Part shown: piece after piece, positions 35,748 through 45,252 of the stretch | Layout: every line of letters starts with the position of its first letter | Position numbering within the stretch: position 1 is the stretch's first letter | Origin: Psychrobacter sp. AH5 | GTDB taxonomy: Bacteria > Pseudomonadota > Gammaproteobacteria > Pseudomonadales > Moraxellaceae | DNA: 64,000 bases | Direction: 5' to 3' | Assembly: GCF_040371085.1 (NCBI RefSeq) | Contig: NZ_JAMBMT010000001.1 | Span: 248,001-312,000 of the forward strand | Translations under genes and position numbers: made by a program | The notes under the pieces: generated by a model | Database searches by the model: none | The model's input: the letters and a program-made list of their open reading frames with translations, nothing else | Told to the model about the DNA's origin: nothing

Positions 35748-36117
35748 TATAAATTATGGCTAGCAGCTGTAGCTTTTAAGGCTTAGTTATCAAGGTTTTA
35801 GCCAATAAGCTGGTTTATTTTAATAGCGCTAAAAAGGGCATTTTAAACGTCTTTGAGCAATATTGAGACTGCTACAATAGTTAACCGAATAATAGGGTCT
35901 AACGGTTGAATTGTGCCGACTAGAATCATATATCATGGTATATTAACTTTATTTGAAGCTGTTATGAGATGAAGTTATTTAATAATAACCGCTTATTTAT
36001 ATTAGTTTTATCTTTTAATAGTGACCTTTAGTCACCATATATAAAAGACACTAAATTAAATAATCAGTTAACGCTTTGAAGGCGTCACGTGTTTAATAAA
36101 CACACTAATAAGTAGGG
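35748..36117. other. Intergenic region between rlmE and ftsH
   Basis: These 370 AT-rich bases hold no gene. I found no convincing terminator, and no heat-shock promoter match such as the one seen before htpG. The ftsH promoter must be here or further upstream. Confidence 0.45.
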
Positions 36118-38025
36118 ATGGGAAAGCTTGTGAGCGACATGGTAAAAAATACCTTATTGTGGCTGGTAGTAATCGGCGTTCTAGTGCTAGTTTTCAGTGG
36201 CTTTGATAAATCATCTGAGCCTGATAACCTTAATTACTCTGAATTTGTGACCGCTGTGTCCGAAAATCAGGTAGCTAGAGTTGAGATCGATGGCGAACAG
36301 ATCACTGGTGAGAAGAAAAATGGTTCAGCATTTGAGACCATTAGACCCGCTGTGGCTGATGAGCAGCTGATGCCACTGCTACGTGAAAATCAAGTCGAGG
36401 TGGAAGGTACGGCACCGAAGCGTCAAAGCGTATTGATGCAGCTATTGATTGCCAGTTTCCCCATTCTGTTAATCATTGGTTTGTTTTTATTCTTCATGCG
36501 TAATATGCAAGGCGGCGCAGGTGGCAAAGGCGGTGGCCCGATGAGCTTCGGTAAATCCAAAGCTAAGATGCTAACCGAAGATCAAATCAAAGTGAACTTC
36601 GATGACGTAGCAGGCTGTGAAGAGGCTAAAGAAGAAGTCGTTGAAGTGGTCGAGTTTTTGCGTGACCCTGACAAATTTACTAAGCTTGGTGCGACTATCC
36701 CTCGTGGTATTTTGATGGTAGGTCCTCCTGGTACTGGTAAAACCTTGCTAGCTCGTGCTATCGCTGGTGAAGCTAAAGTACCGTTCTTCTCAATCTCAGG
36801 TTCTGACTTTGTGGAGATGTTCGTCGGTGTTGGTGCTTCGCGTGTTCGTGATATGTTTGAACAAGCCAAAAAAAGCGCTCCTTGTATCATCTTTATCGAT
36901 GAGATTGATGCAGTCGGTCGTCACCGCGGTTCAGGTATGGGCGGCGGTAATGACGAGCGTGAGCAGACGCTTAACCAGTTACTAGTTGAAATGGATGGCT
37001 TTGAAGGTAATGAGGGCGTTATTGTCATTGCAGCAACCAACCGTGCTGACGTGTTAGACAAAGCTTTATTACGTCCGGGTCGTTTTGATCGTCAAGTACA
37101 AGTGGGCTTGCCAGATATCAAAGGCCGTGAGCAAATCCTTAAAGTGCATTTGAAAAAGCTACCTAATACTATTAGCGTAGATGCTCGTGCATTAGCTCGC
37201 GGTACACCCGGTTTTAGCGGCGCGCAGTTAGCTAACTTAGTGAACGAAGCGGCATTGTTTGCGGCACGTCGCAATAAGCGTAGTGTTGATATGAACGACT
37301 TTGAAGATGCCAAAGATAAGCTATATATGGGCCCTGAGCGTAAATCGATGGTTATCCGTGAAGAGGAGCGCCGAGCTACTGCTTATCATGAAGCGGGTCA
37401 CGCTCTAGTAGCTGAGCTACTACCGGGTACAGATCCGGTGCATAAGGTTACCATTATGCCGCGTGGTTTTGCGCTTGGAGTAACTTGGCAGCTTCCTGAG
37501 CATGATCAGACAAGTATGTATAAGTCAAAAATGCTCAGCGACATTGCTATCTTGTTTGGTGGTCGTATCGCTGAAGAGGTGTTTATCAATCAGATGTCTA
37601 CCGGTGCTTCTAATGACTTTGAGCGTGCTACCAAGATGGCACGAGCAATGGTTACTAAATACGGTATGTCAGACGCGCTAGGCATTATGGTTTATGAAGA
37701 TGATGATAGCTCGCAAGGTTACTTTGGTGGTGGCGGCCGTACTATCTCTGAGGCCACTCAGCAAAAAGTTGATGAAGAAGTACGCCGGATGTTAGAGGAG
37801 CAATATGATATCGCTCGCGAGCTTATCGAAGCCAACCAAGATAAGATGCATGAGATGGTCGATGCGCTGATGAAGTGGGAAACGATCGATCGTGACCAGC
37901 TCCAAGATATCTTAGCGGGTGAAGAGCCACGTCCACCCAAGGTTTATCAGCATAACGAAGTTAATCTATCTAAAGATAGAGGTAAACCTGAAGGTACTAT
38001 TCCGCCTCCACTACCGGCAATGTAG
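36118..38025 (+). CDS. ftsH: ATP-dependent zinc metalloprotease FtsH
   Basis: FtsH is a membrane-anchored AAA+ protease for membrane and short-lived proteins. Two membrane helices (about residues 10-26 and 105-126) enclose a periplasmic part. The AAA+ domain shows [20 protein letters not shown] and [20 protein letters not shown]. The zinc motif HEAGH is at about 424-428. The length of 635 residues is usual. The true start may be GTG 36130, giving [11 protein letters not shown], which is closer to the family; both have a G-rich stretch upstream. The order yhbY-rlmE-ftsH-folP is conserved with E. coli. Confidence 0.96.
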   Translation: MGKLVSDMVKNTLLWLVVIGVLVLVFSGFDKSSEPDNLNYSEFVTAVSENQVARVEIDGEQITGEKKNGSAFETIRPAVADEQLMPLLRENQVEVEGTAPKRQSVLMQLLIASFPILLIIGLFLFFMRNMQGGAGGKGGGPMSFGKSKAKMLTEDQIKVNFDDVAGCEEAKEEVVEVVEFLRDPDKFTKLGATIPRGILMVGPPGTGKTLLARAIAGEAKVPFFSISGSDFVEMFVGVGASRVRDMFEQAKKSAPCIIFIDEIDAVGRHRGSGMGGGNDEREQTLNQLLVEMDGFEGNEGVIVIAATNRADVLDKALLRPGRFDRQVQVGLPDIKGREQILKVHLKKLPNTISVDARALARGTPGFSGAQLANLVNEAALFAARRNKRSVDMNDFEDAKDKLYMGPERKSMVIREEERRATAYHEAGHALVAELLPGTDPVHKVTIMPRGFALGVTWQLPEHDQTSMYKSKMLSDIAILFGGRIAEEVFINQMSTGASNDFERATKMARAMVTKYGMSDALGIMVYEDDDSSQGYFGGGGRTISEATQQKVDEEVRRMLEEQYDIARELIEANQDKMHEMVDALMKWETIDRDQLQDILAGEEPRPPKVYQHNEVNLSKDRGKPEGTIPPPLPAM

Positions 38026-38052
38026 TATTAGTAGCTCATTAATAGAATTATT

Positions 38053-38083
38053 AAAGCCCTTTATTAGTAAAGGGCTTTTTTGT
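38053..38083 (+). terminator. Terminator of ftsH
   Basis: AAAGCCCTTT pairs with AAAGGGCTTT around ATTAGT, followed by a T-tract, 27 bases after the ftsH stop. Confidence 0.88.
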
Positions 38084-38095
38084 GGCTAAAATTTA

Positions 38096-38137
38096 GAGTT
38101 TATGACTTAGGTTTTATGACTTGGAGTTTATGATTTA
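38096..38137. repeat. Three imperfect 14-bp tandem repeats
   Basis: Three successive units of 14 bases with the core TTTATGACTT or TTTATGATTT follow the ftsH terminator. They lie between transcription units and have no visible role. Confidence 0.55.
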
Positions 38138-38299
38138 GAACTTATTGTTTAGCCGCTATCAGTCAGGATCGATTAGCAATTAGGTTTTGTTAGTAGCGAT
38201 TTCATAGTTAGAGTTTAGAAATGCGGCTCATTTACTGATATGATGTCCTAAAAACTCCAACACTTTTATCTATAACTATTTATCTAAATTGGACGGTTT

Positions 38300-39205
38300 A
38301 TGTCATTATTTAAGCCTTTACCTGCCTACAGTATAACGGCGCGCCATAAAACCCTAGATTTATCACAACCACACATCATGGGTATCCTAAACGTCACTCC
38401 AGACTCTTTTTCAGACGGCGGTCAGTTTAATGCTGTTGATAACGCTGTTGCTCATGCTCAAGAGATGATGGCAACAGGGGCTACTATCATCGATATTGGC
38501 GGCGAATCCACGCGTCCTAATGCGCAAGCCGTAGCTACTAAAGAAGAGATACAACGTGTCATCCCAGTCGTCAAAGCGCTTCGACAGCAATTTGGTGACG
38601 ATATTTGGCTATCTATCGACACTAGTAATCCGCAAGTGATCGAAGCGGCTTTTGCTGCTGGAGCAGATATTTGGAATGATGTTCGCGCGCTAAAGCGAGC
38701 AGGGGCGGCAGCAATGGCAGCAAGGCTTGATATCCCAGTGATGCTAATGCATATGCGTGGTGAGCCGACTACCATGAATAACTTAGCGCACTACGAGGAT
38801 GTAGTCGGCGAAGTAATAACGGAGCTAGTCGAGCGTACTGAGGAAGTGATAAGCCTTGGCGTCAAACGTGATAAGATTATCATTGACCCAGGTTTTGGCT
38901 TTGCCAAGGACTATGAGCACCATTGTGCGCTATTAACACAATTAGATCAGCTACAGCGTTTAGATTTACCGCTAATGTTTGGTATTTCGCGCAAGCGCTT
39001 TTTGGCGCAAGTGCTTAATCGTAGCCATATAAAGTCCTTTCAAGACTCAAAAGCTGTGGAGCGTGATGTTACTAGCAGCGCTGCTAGCTTGTTTGCGCTA
39101 CAACAAGGCGCTAGTATTATTCGTACTCATAATGTAGCTATGATGCAGCAAGTCGTAGCATTATGGCAGCAATTAACCGATTATAAAAACCAAAACAACC
39201 TATAG
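38300..39205 (+). CDS. folP: Dihydropteroate synthase
   Basis: FolP joins p-aminobenzoate to dihydropterin pyrophosphate in folate synthesis and is the sulfonamide target. The signature IMGILNVTPDSFSDGGQF, the segment IDIGGESTRPNA, the central VMLMHMRGEPTTM, and DPGFGFAKDYEHH are all present. At 301 residues it is slightly longer than E. coli FolP. In E. coli glmM follows folP; here sdhE follows after 10 bases. Confidence 0.96.
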   Translation: MSLFKPLPAYSITARHKTLDLSQPHIMGILNVTPDSFSDGGQFNAVDNAVAHAQEMMATGATIIDIGGESTRPNAQAVATKEEIQRVIPVVKALRQQFGDDIWLSIDTSNPQVIEAAFAAGADIWNDVRALKRAGAAAMAARLDIPVMLMHMRGEPTTMNNLAHYEDVVGEVITELVERTEEVISLGVKRDKIIIDPGFGFAKDYEHHCALLTQLDQLQRLDLPLMFGISRKRFLAQVLNRSHIKSFQDSKAVERDVTSSAASLFALQQGASIIRTHNVAMMQQVVALWQQLTDYKNQNNL

Positions 39206-39215
39206 AGATCCATTT

Positions 39216-39491
39216 ATGACTACCCAACCAGAACCCACTACTGAGCAGCGCCGCATTATTTATCAAGCTCGCCGCGGCCTAAAAGAGCTAGATTTTTATA
39301 TCGATCCTTATGTCAAAGAGATTTATATAACCGCTCCTGCTGATGAACAAGCCACTTTCGCTGAAATGCTTACTTATGAAGATCCTGATCTACTTGACTA
39401 TTTTACTAATCAAAGCCAGCCTGAGGATAAATCAGTGTGGGAGCTCGTTAATAAAATAAAAACCTGGCGTCATGGCAAGGATTTAGTATAG
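39216..39491 (+). CDS. sdhE: FAD assembly factor SdhE
   Basis: SdhE helps attach FAD covalently to the flavoprotein subunit of succinate dehydrogenase. The 91-residue helical protein has the family start RRIIYQARRGLKELD with the conserved RGxxE-like segment, then AEMLTYEDPDLLDYF. It lies 10 bases behind folP and 24 before a membrane protein with which it forms the usual sdhE-ygfX pair. No sdhCDAB genes lie within the window. Confidence 0.9.
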   Translation: MTTQPEPTTEQRRIIYQARRGLKELDFYIDPYVKEIYITAPADEQATFAEMLTYEDPDLLDYFTNQSQPEDKSVWELVNKIKTWRHGKDLV

Positions 39492-39515
39492 AGGTTCCCT
39501 ATAGAGAGTAGTTAA

Positions 39516-40001
39516 ATGCCAATGCCGCGATTATCTTTACGAATTGATAGTGCTATCAAGCCTAACAGTTATCTGCGCGCGTTGCTTTATATCACTTTGA
39601 CTACGGCACTAGTCATACTGTCTTGGCTAGCAAAATTATGGCTTTGGCAGTATATTTTGATATTAATTAGCGCGGCTGCAGTGGTCAGTTATCTAGCTCT
39701 ATCAAGACCTATTTTATTGCATATCAGTCAGCCTCCGCTTAGCAAGCGAGTAGATAGCGGTTGGCAGCTATTGATGCGTACTAGCCGCGCTGATGAGCTC
39801 TGGCAAGCTAAGCTATCTAGTGTTAAATCTTATCCTTGGTTAATACACTTAAAAATGGTGATAATTGAGCCTTATAAACGCCCTTTTACCGTGACGATAT
39901 TTCGGGATCAAGTCAATGCTGAGCAGTGGCGACAATTGAGTATCTTGGCTAATAGTATAGACACCTCTAGTCAGCATGAGCAGGATTCCAAATTTATATA
40001 G
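39516..40001 (+). CDS. YgfX/CptA-like membrane protein
   Basis: Two hydrophobic helices at about residues 21-37 and 46-63 are followed by a C-terminal domain with VDSGWQLLMRTSRADELWQA, a HL/II segment and RPFTVTIFRDQVNAEQWRQLSIL. This topology and the position behind sdhE match the YgfX (CptA) family, reported as the partner or toxin of a SdhE-linked pair in E. coli. Sequence similarity is low and position carries much of the weight. An alternative ATG lies two codons later. Confidence 0.65.
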   Translation: MPMPRLSLRIDSAIKPNSYLRALLYITLTTALVILSWLAKLWLWQYILILISAAAVVSYLALSRPILLHISQPPLSKRVDSGWQLLMRTSRADELWQAKLSSVKSYPWLIHLKMVIIEPYKRPFTVTIFRDQVNAEQWRQLSILANSIDTSSQHEQDSKFI

Positions 40002-40185
40002 CTTATACAAGCCATAACAAAACAGCCTCCTAGTTATACAAACGGATTTGTTATATTGACGGCTAAGAAATAGTAAGAATATATAGTCAAAAAATGCTTA
40101 AGCCATAATGCTGTTTTTTATTAAGTTTCAGATTTTGACAGGTATTATTAACTATTATTATAAATAACCAAAAAAGGATAGGGAT

Positions 40186-40914
40186 ATGAGTTTATTAGGC
40201 AATTTAGTCACGCAAGTGGCGCGCAGCGCTATGGCACCTGATGATGCCCAGCGCAACCCAGTCAATCAGCGTATAAACCCACGTCGCACAGGTGGTCTTG
40301 GCGATATTTTAGGTAGCGTTTTAGGAGGACAGACAACCGCTAATAACCGAGCCGGAGGTTATCATCCCCAGCAATATGAGCGTCAGCCCGATCATGGTTT
40401 TGGTTTAGATGATATCTTGGGTGGTTTAACAGGTAGTAGTCAGCGCAGCGGCATGAGCTCTGGTGCTGGTGGACTTGGCGATATATTAGGAAGCGTATTA
40501 GGCGGCGGACAGGCTAATAAAAGCGGCTTTGGCGGTAAAGGTATGCTGGTAGCGGCACTACTACCAATGGTACTTAGCTGGATACAACGTAATGGCGGTC
40601 TTAGCGGTGCGTTATCGAAGATTACTAGCCTAGGGCATGAGCAGCAGGCTCGCTCTTGGATGAGTAATAATGAGCTTAATGATAATCTAGATCCTAATGA
40701 GATTAACCGCTTATTCGATGAAAACGAGATTCAGCAAGTTGCCGCGCGAACAGGAGCCAACGATAGTGAAGTCCGTCAAGGCCTAGCCGAGCTATTACCT
40801 GAGGTGATGAACCAGCTAACTCCCAATGGCAATTTGGAGAATGAAAACGAGGCCAATCAAGAGATTGAGCAAATCATTAGCCAGTTATCCAGTCGTTTGG
40901 GAACCTTAAGATAA
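40186..40914 (+). CDS. YidB-like DUF937 protein
   Basis: The first 110 residues repeat a Gly-rich motif, GGLGDILGSVLGG, three times in slightly different form, interspersed with disordered Arg/Gln/Gly stretches. The C-terminal half has LVAALLPMVLSWIQRNGGLSGALSKI, HEQQARSWMSNNELNDNLDPNEI and GLAELLPEVMNQLTPNG, which is the DUF937/YidB pattern. The function of the family is unknown. It is a single gene with its own terminator. Confidence 0.82.
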   Translation: MSLLGNLVTQVARSAMAPDDAQRNPVNQRINPRRTGGLGDILGSVLGGQTTANNRAGGYHPQQYERQPDHGFGLDDILGGLTGSSQRSGMSSGAGGLGDILGSVLGGGQANKSGFGGKGMLVAALLPMVLSWIQRNGGLSGALSKITSLGHEQQARSWMSNNELNDNLDPNEINRLFDENEIQQVAARTGANDSEVRQGLAELLPEVMNQLTPNGNLENENEANQEIEQIISQLSSRLGTLR

Positions 40915-40943
40915 TATGATAATTCACCAAGCTATCATTAAGA

Positions 40944-40976
40944 AAGGAGCTCTGTATAAAAGAGGCTCCTTTTTTA
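40944..40976 (+). terminator. Terminator of the DUF937 gene
   Basis: AAGGAGC pairs with GCTCCTT, the stem continues with TCT/AGA across a bulge, and a T-tract follows; 30 bases after the stop. Confidence 0.75.
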
Positions 40977-41078
40977 ATGATTAGTTTTCCACAATCTTGA
41001 ACTATAAATCGGTTTTTTAGTTTTGATGAATGTTCAATAAGCTTTTAATTAAACGCTCTAAATCAGAAGTACTCTAAA

Positions 41079-42290
41079 TCAGAAACGCTCTTCTAGCGTC
41101 TCTAAGGTATAGTTTAACGCTTGAAAGCAGATATCACTTTTAAAACCGCGATATTGCAAAAACCGTAATTGCTTGGCTTTATCCTTCTGCTCTTTAGGAA
41201 TCTCATTACCATATTTTTTTGTGCGAGCTTCAACTGCTAATTTTAGCCAGTCCACTCCTGCCACTAAACTATCCGCGCTATCATCCACGAACTCGCTAAA
41301 CTCTTCCGACTCACTATTGGCCATATCAATTAGCTCATCTAGGTTGCTCGGCATAGCTATTTTTTTCTTATAAAACTCTTGCTTAATACGCTCGCGACCA
41401 CGACCTTTTCGAATATTTTCTCGGATTAGCATAAGAGTAGTGCGGTAATCACTTTGATAGCCTTTGTCGCTAAACTCTTCTAATAAAGCGTCGATTTTAT
41501 CCTCGTCTTGTTCTTTATCGATGAGCTTTTGCTTCAACTCAGCTTTACCAAATTCACGGCGTGACAAATAATAAAAAGCTAACCAGCGCAGACGACTTTC
41601 CGCCTTGATAGCATCAATCTCGCTTTGTTTTTGTTCAGGGGTACGCAGATAAGCTTTTAACGCTGAGGGTAAGTTGTCTATTTCGCTCGTGGTTAAAGTA
41701 TCGATATAGCCATGGCTAGTAGCGTCATTAGCACCTTTGTGGTTAGTAGCTATTTGATTATCATCGTTTTCAGTCCTACTTTTGGCATTATTACTAGTAC
41801 TATGAACGTTGCCTTTAACTTCTGCTAGCATCTGCTGGATACTTTGCGGCTCTGGTGGCTCATAAGCAGGGGTATCGTTAGGCTCAGCTATAAAGGTAGC
41901 GGCAGCATGAAAGCGTTTTTTATTGTTAGCACGCTTTTTGGATAGGCGCTTAGCAGATTTTGACAATGAATTAGGATCAGATAAGTCATCAGAAAAAAAG
42001 TGCGGATCGCTAACATCTATCGAAGAAGTGTTATCTGCTTTATCTTCAAACGAGGTGTTGGAGTCATTTTTAGTACAATTAGTCTTAATATTCTGTTGAG
42101 TTGAGCGTCGTGCTTTTTTTGACTTTCTGCGATGAAATAATTCAGTTTGAGTCAGTTTTGCAGGTTTTGAACCCGATTTTGAGGAGGGCTTTGAGTTTGT
42201 TTGCTTTCGCTGTTTACTTTTGGACACAGCAGAGCTAGCCGAATCGGTATCCGACTCGGCTAGTATTTCGGCTAATGTTTTAATCTGCAT
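41079..42290 (-). CDS. recX: RecX-family regulator with a 230-residue basic N-terminal extension
   Basis: RecX binds RecA filaments and limits their activity. The RecX domain fills about residues 230-403: RLRWLAFYYLSRREFGKAELKQKL, ALLEEFSDKGYQSD, RKGRGRERIKQEFYKK, and a final RFLQYRGFKSDICFQAL. Typical RecX proteins have 150-170 residues. Here about 230 residues rich in Lys, Ser, Asn and Asp come first, with basic clusters such as RRKSKKARR. The extension has the same reading frame and start (AGG at a suitable distance) and no internal sign of frameshift. It lies 46 bases after recA on the same strand, the classic recA-recX pair. Confidence 0.9.
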   Translation of the reverse strand: MQIKTLAEILAESDTDSASSAVSKSKQRKQTNSKPSSKSGSKPAKLTQTELFHRRKSKKARRSTQQNIKTNCTKNDSNTSFEDKADNTSSIDVSDPHFFSDDLSDPNSLSKSAKRLSKKRANNKKRFHAAATFIAEPNDTPAYEPPEPQSIQQMLAEVKGNVHSTSNNAKSRTENDDNQIATNHKGANDATSHGYIDTLTTSEIDNLPSALKAYLRTPEQKQSEIDAIKAESRLRWLAFYYLSRREFGKAELKQKLIDKEQDEDKIDALLEEFSDKGYQSDYRTTLMLIRENIRKGRGRERIKQEFYKKKIAMPSNLDELIDMANSESEEFSEFVDDSADSLVAGVDWLKLAVEARTKKYGNEIPKEQKDKAKQLRFLQYRGFKSDICFQALNYTLETLEERF

Positions 42291-42336
42291 CTTTAACCTA
42301 CAATTATCTTTGTCGTGCTAATAAAGTAGTAAATAA

Positions 42337-43401
42337 CTACTCTATTGGCATCTCTTGCTCAGCCTCACTATCAGCGGCAACTTCATCAGCTTCGACTCTG
42401 TTGTAACCCGGGACTCCAAGCTTTTCAGCGCGAATCTTGGCTTCAATCTCTTCGGCAATGGCAGGGTTTTCTTTTAAATAGATAACCGAGTTGGCTTTAC
42501 CTTGACCTATTTTTTCATCGCCATAGCTATACCAAGAGCCTGCTTTGCCAACCGCGCCAATCTCAACCCCTAGATCGATAACCTCAGCTAAATGGTTAGT
42601 GCCCTCGCCATAGGTAATCTCAAACTCGGCTTGACGAAAAGGTGGTGCCATTTTGTTTTTGATCACTTTGACACGGGTTTGGTTACCAATGATTTCATCA
42701 CCGTTTTTCACCGCGCCAATACGGCGAATATCCATACGTACTGAAGCATAGAACTTCAAAGCGTTACCACCTGTAGTGGTCTCTGGGCTACCAAACATAA
42801 CGCCGATTTTCATACGGATTTGGTTAATAAAGATAACCATACAGTTAGAGCGTTTGGCATTACCAGTAATCTTACGTAGCGCTTGACTCATCAAACGCGC
42901 TTGTAGACCCATGTGTGAATCACCCATCTCGCCTTCGATCTCAGCGCGCGGAGTCAATGCCGCCACCGAGTCAATAACGATTAGATCGATAGCACCTGAG
43001 CGAACTAACATATCGGTAATCTCTAATGCTTGCTCGCCATTATCAGGCTGAGAGATTAGCAAATCATCAGTATTAATACCGAGCTTACGAGCATAAACCG
43101 GATCTAGCGCATGCTCAGCATCGATAAAGGCACAAGTACCGCCTTGCTTTTGACACTGGGCAATCGCTTGTAGAGTCATAGTGGTTTTACCTGAGCTTTC
43201 AGGGCCATAAATCTCAATAATACGGCCTTTAGGTAAACCGCCGATACCTAAAGCGATATCTAAACCTAAAGAACCAGTTGAGACCACATCGACATCTAAC
43301 GCTGCTGAGTCATCACCTAAATGCATAATGGTGTTCTTACCAAATTGCTTTTCGATCTGACCTAATGCCGCTTTTAGAGCTTTAGCTTTATTTTCGTCCA
43401 T
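42337..43401 (-). CDS. recA: Recombinase RecA
   Basis: RecA forms filaments on single-stranded DNA for homologous recombination and repair. The Walker A motif [62 protein letters not shown] and a short acidic tail are visible. I chose ATG 43401 because AAGGAG lies 8 bases upstream; an in-frame ATG at 43422 would add seven residues and swallow that site. I see no LexA-type operator upstream, in line with the absence of a classical LexA in related Acinetobacter. Confidence 0.97.
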   Translation of the reverse strand: MDENKAKALKAALGQIEKQFGKNTIMHLGDDSAALDVDVVSTGSLGLDIALGIGGLPKGRIIEIYGPESSGKTTMTLQAIAQCQKQGGTCAFIDAEHALDPVYARKLGINTDDLLISQPDNGEQALEITDMLVRSGAIDLIVIDSVAALTPRAEIEGEMGDSHMGLQARLMSQALRKITGNAKRSNCMVIFINQIRMKIGVMFGSPETTTGGNALKFYASVRMDIRRIGAVKNGDEIIGNQTRVKVIKNKMAPPFRQAEFEITYGEGTNHLAEVIDLGVEIGAVGKAGSWYSYGDEKIGQGKANSVIYLKENPAIAEEIEAKIRAEKLGVPGYNRVEADEVAADSEAEQEMPIE

Positions 43402-43595
43402 TATGGACTCCTTGTTATTCATGAATAATTTAAGGTAAATAATTTAAAGATATAGAGAGTACTAAGTCGATAATAACCTGTCAGCATAGCAGCAGCACAG
43501 TATATTGATATCTATACTAGGCACAAACGTCACATCTAACTTTACTATACAGCAAAAAAACAACTTAGTAAGAGTGAAATTAAGTTTATAGAAGT

Positions 43596-43746
43596 TAATT
43601 AAACAACGAGAGCTGAATCGTCAATCAACTATTAGTAGAGCTTTATCTATTAAGATATTATTGCTAAAACGCTTCTACATAATAGAATAATGAAGGTAAA
43701 AGAGATAAGACAAAGAACTAAAAACTCAGCCTCTCGTTGTTAATTA
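43596..43746. repeat. Inverted repeat pair, 21-nt arms, 151-bp span
   Basis: The left arm 43596-43616 and the right arm 43726-43746 are inverted copies that match throughout except for one single-base gap each; the outer ends read TAATTA and the core is ACAACGAGAG. I see no target duplication at the ends. It may be a degenerate small mobile element or a paired binding site. Confidence 0.6.
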
Positions 43747-43801
43747 GATAAGGTAATTATAACAAAAACCAAGGGCGATAATGAGGGTCAACTTACTCTA
43801 A

Positions 43802-43818
43802 GCGACAGTAGATGTCGC
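43802..43818. promoter_or_regulatory. Perfect dyad GCGACA-N5-TGTCGC
   Basis: A 6-bp perfect inverted repeat with a 5-bp spacer, a size typical of a dimeric regulator site. It lies about 400 bases upstream of recA; the regulator is unknown. Confidence 0.35.
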
Positions 43819-43887
43819 ATAAATTATAGGCTTTTACTTTATTAAATTAACAACATTTTTGCTCTGTTTTGTCAAGAGAATAGGGAG

Positions 43888-43896
43888 TTATCCACA
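43888..43896 (+). promoter_or_regulatory. DnaA box (TTATCCACA)
   Basis: A perfect match to the strong DnaA box of E. coli type, left of an AT-rich segment of about 120 bases. Confidence 0.65.
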
Positions 43897-43924
43897 GCGA
43901 AAAAAGTACAATTATTTCTTGGCT

Positions 43925-44045
43925 GTGAAACATAGATAATAATAGAATTTATTTTAAAATAATTCAAAATAAATTTTTTAGGATTTGAATTGATTATAAG
44001 TTATTGATTTTATTATCATTATAAATTGTATAAAAAATGACCAAT
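43925..44045. other. AT-rich segment between DnaA boxes
   Basis: The segment consists almost only of A and T, in runs such as TTTATTTTAAAATAATT, and lies between one DnaA box on the left and two on the right, as a DNA-unwinding element would. Confidence 0.45.
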
Positions 44046-44094
44046 TTTACCTAACCCTTTAGGCTATCAACTTAAATCGCTGTCAAGTAGCTAG

Positions 44095-44103
44095 TTATCC
44101 ACA
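44095..44103 (+). promoter_or_regulatory. DnaA box (TTATCCACA)
   Basis: Perfect DnaA box, same orientation as the first, 12 bases (one helical turn) before the next. Confidence 0.65.
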
Positions 44104-44106
44104 GGG

Positions 44107-44115
44107 TTATCCACA
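44107..44115 (+). promoter_or_regulatory. DnaA box (TTATCCACA)
   Basis: Third perfect DnaA box in this region, in direct repeat with the preceding one at a 12-base period. Confidence 0.65.
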
Positions 44116-44416
44116 GCTTATGGGGAGAACTCTGCAAGCCCTTATACTATCGATGTTTGCGCAGATCATAGAACTAGCCATGAATTGTGAAAGCCGATGA
44201 AAGGCTAGGATTATTATTAGTATCTTATGATAATAAGGCTGGTATAAGCAAGGTTTCACATACTATAAGAGCCATAACTTGACTGTTTAGCACCAGCTAA
44301 GCTTATGATAGAAGCGGTTTGCTACTAAACTTCGCCAGTAGTGAGGTAGCAGTTAACTAATAGAGCAGGTGCTTCTCACTGTATAAGCTTTATAGTAAAC
44401 TTGCAACGATAGACAC

Positions 44417-44442
44417 AAAAAAACGGCTGTTTTTAGCAGTCG
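44417..44442 (-). terminator. Terminator of trmB (minus strand)
   Basis: CGGCTG pairs with CAGTCG (one G-T mismatch pair) around TTTTTAG; on the minus strand the stem is followed by seven T. It lies 34 bases beyond the trmB stop. Confidence 0.65.
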
Positions 44443-44475
44443 CTAGGTAGTTTCAAAGAATTAAGCTAATAGTGG

Positions 44476-45252
44476 TCAGTGCTTAATGTAGATCAAGTCC
44501 CATACTCCATGATCGCGCTCTATCCCGCGGCGCTCAAACTTAGTCATTGGACGAAAGTCTGGACGCGGGGTAAAGTTACCTCTGCCCGCTTGATTGCTTA
44601 GTCCTGCAAAATTATCTAGTACCTCAAGCATCCAAAAAGCATAATGCTCCCAGTCCGTGGCAGTATGAAACCAGCCACCTTGCTTTAGGCTACGAGTGAC
44701 AATAGCCATGCGCTCAGGACTCACAAAACGGCGTTTGTAATGACGCTTTTTTTGCCACGGATCAGGAAAATACAGCTGGATACGATCAATATGGTTCTCA
44801 GGTAACTGCTTGAGTAATTGAATAGCATCGCCATTGATGATTTTGACATTCGTTAGATTTTGGCTGCCCGCCATATAAGCACATTTACCGATACCCGGCT
44901 CATGGACTTCGATACCAACGAAATTACGGGTAGGGTCGGCAATAGCCATCTCAATAAATGAATCGCCCAATCCAAAACCAATCTCTAACGTCAATGGCGC
45001 GGCGCTACCATTGGGGCTATCAGCGAATAATACGCGCAAATCATCGATACCTTGCAGATTACCATCACCAAAACTATTATTAACCAAATACTGAGCAAAT
45101 TGAGGATCAGTCAATGCTTGCTCAGCATTTTTATTCATGTGCGTACGGCGTTTCATAAAGGTGTTAACGATACGAATATGCTTATCGTTATCCGCGTTAT
45201 CGTCAGTAGGGCTGTTATTAGCAGAGCTATTAGGGTGAGATTGTGGACTCAT
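44476..45252 (-). CDS. trmB: tRNA (guanine46-N7)-methyltransferase TrmB
   Basis: TrmB methylates G46 in the variable loop of tRNAs. The SAM-binding part reads [17 protein letters not shown], followed by [34 protein letters not shown] (the signature PDPWxKxRHxKRR) and a final [19 protein letters not shown]. An Asn/Asp-rich tail of about 25 residues precedes the domain. The length is 258 residues. No good ribosome binding site is seen at the chosen ATG, so a later start is possible. Confidence 0.95.
   Translation of the reverse strand: MSPQSHPNSSANNSPTDDNADNDKHIRIVNTFMKRRTHMNKNAEQALTDPQFAQYLVNNSFGDGNLQGIDDLRVLFADSPNGSAAPLTLEIGFGLGDSFIEMAIADPTRNFVGIEVHEPGIGKCAYMAGSQNLTNVKIINGDAIQLLKQLPENHIDRIQLYFPDPWQKKRHYKRRFVSPERMAIVTRSLKQGGWFHTATDWEHYAFWMLEVLDNFAGLSNQAGRGNFTPRPDFRPMTKFERRGIERDHGVWDLIYIKH

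Larger units (their letters stand above)
43402..44475. other. 1.07-kb gene-free region with DnaA boxes
   Basis: This is the longest non-coding stretch of the window. From left to right it holds: a pair of 21-nt inverted repeats 151 bases apart, a small perfect dyad, one DnaA box, about 120 bases of very AT-rich sequence, two further DnaA boxes in tandem, a non-coding stretch of about 300 bases, and the trmB terminator. It must also contain the recA promoter on the minus strand. I find no open frame with a ribosome binding site. Confidence 0.7.

Noticed and set aside
43402..43560. LexA-type SOS operator before recA
   Set aside because: CTG and CAG triplets occur, but no spaced CTG-N10-CAG palindrome of the known type is present.
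43402..44475. Region considered as the chromosomal replication origin
   Set aside because: Despite DnaA boxes and an AT-rich core, dnaA, dnaN, rpmH or gyrB are not near, and genes on both sides tend to point towards the region rather than away from it. I keep it as a DnaA-linked site of unknown role.
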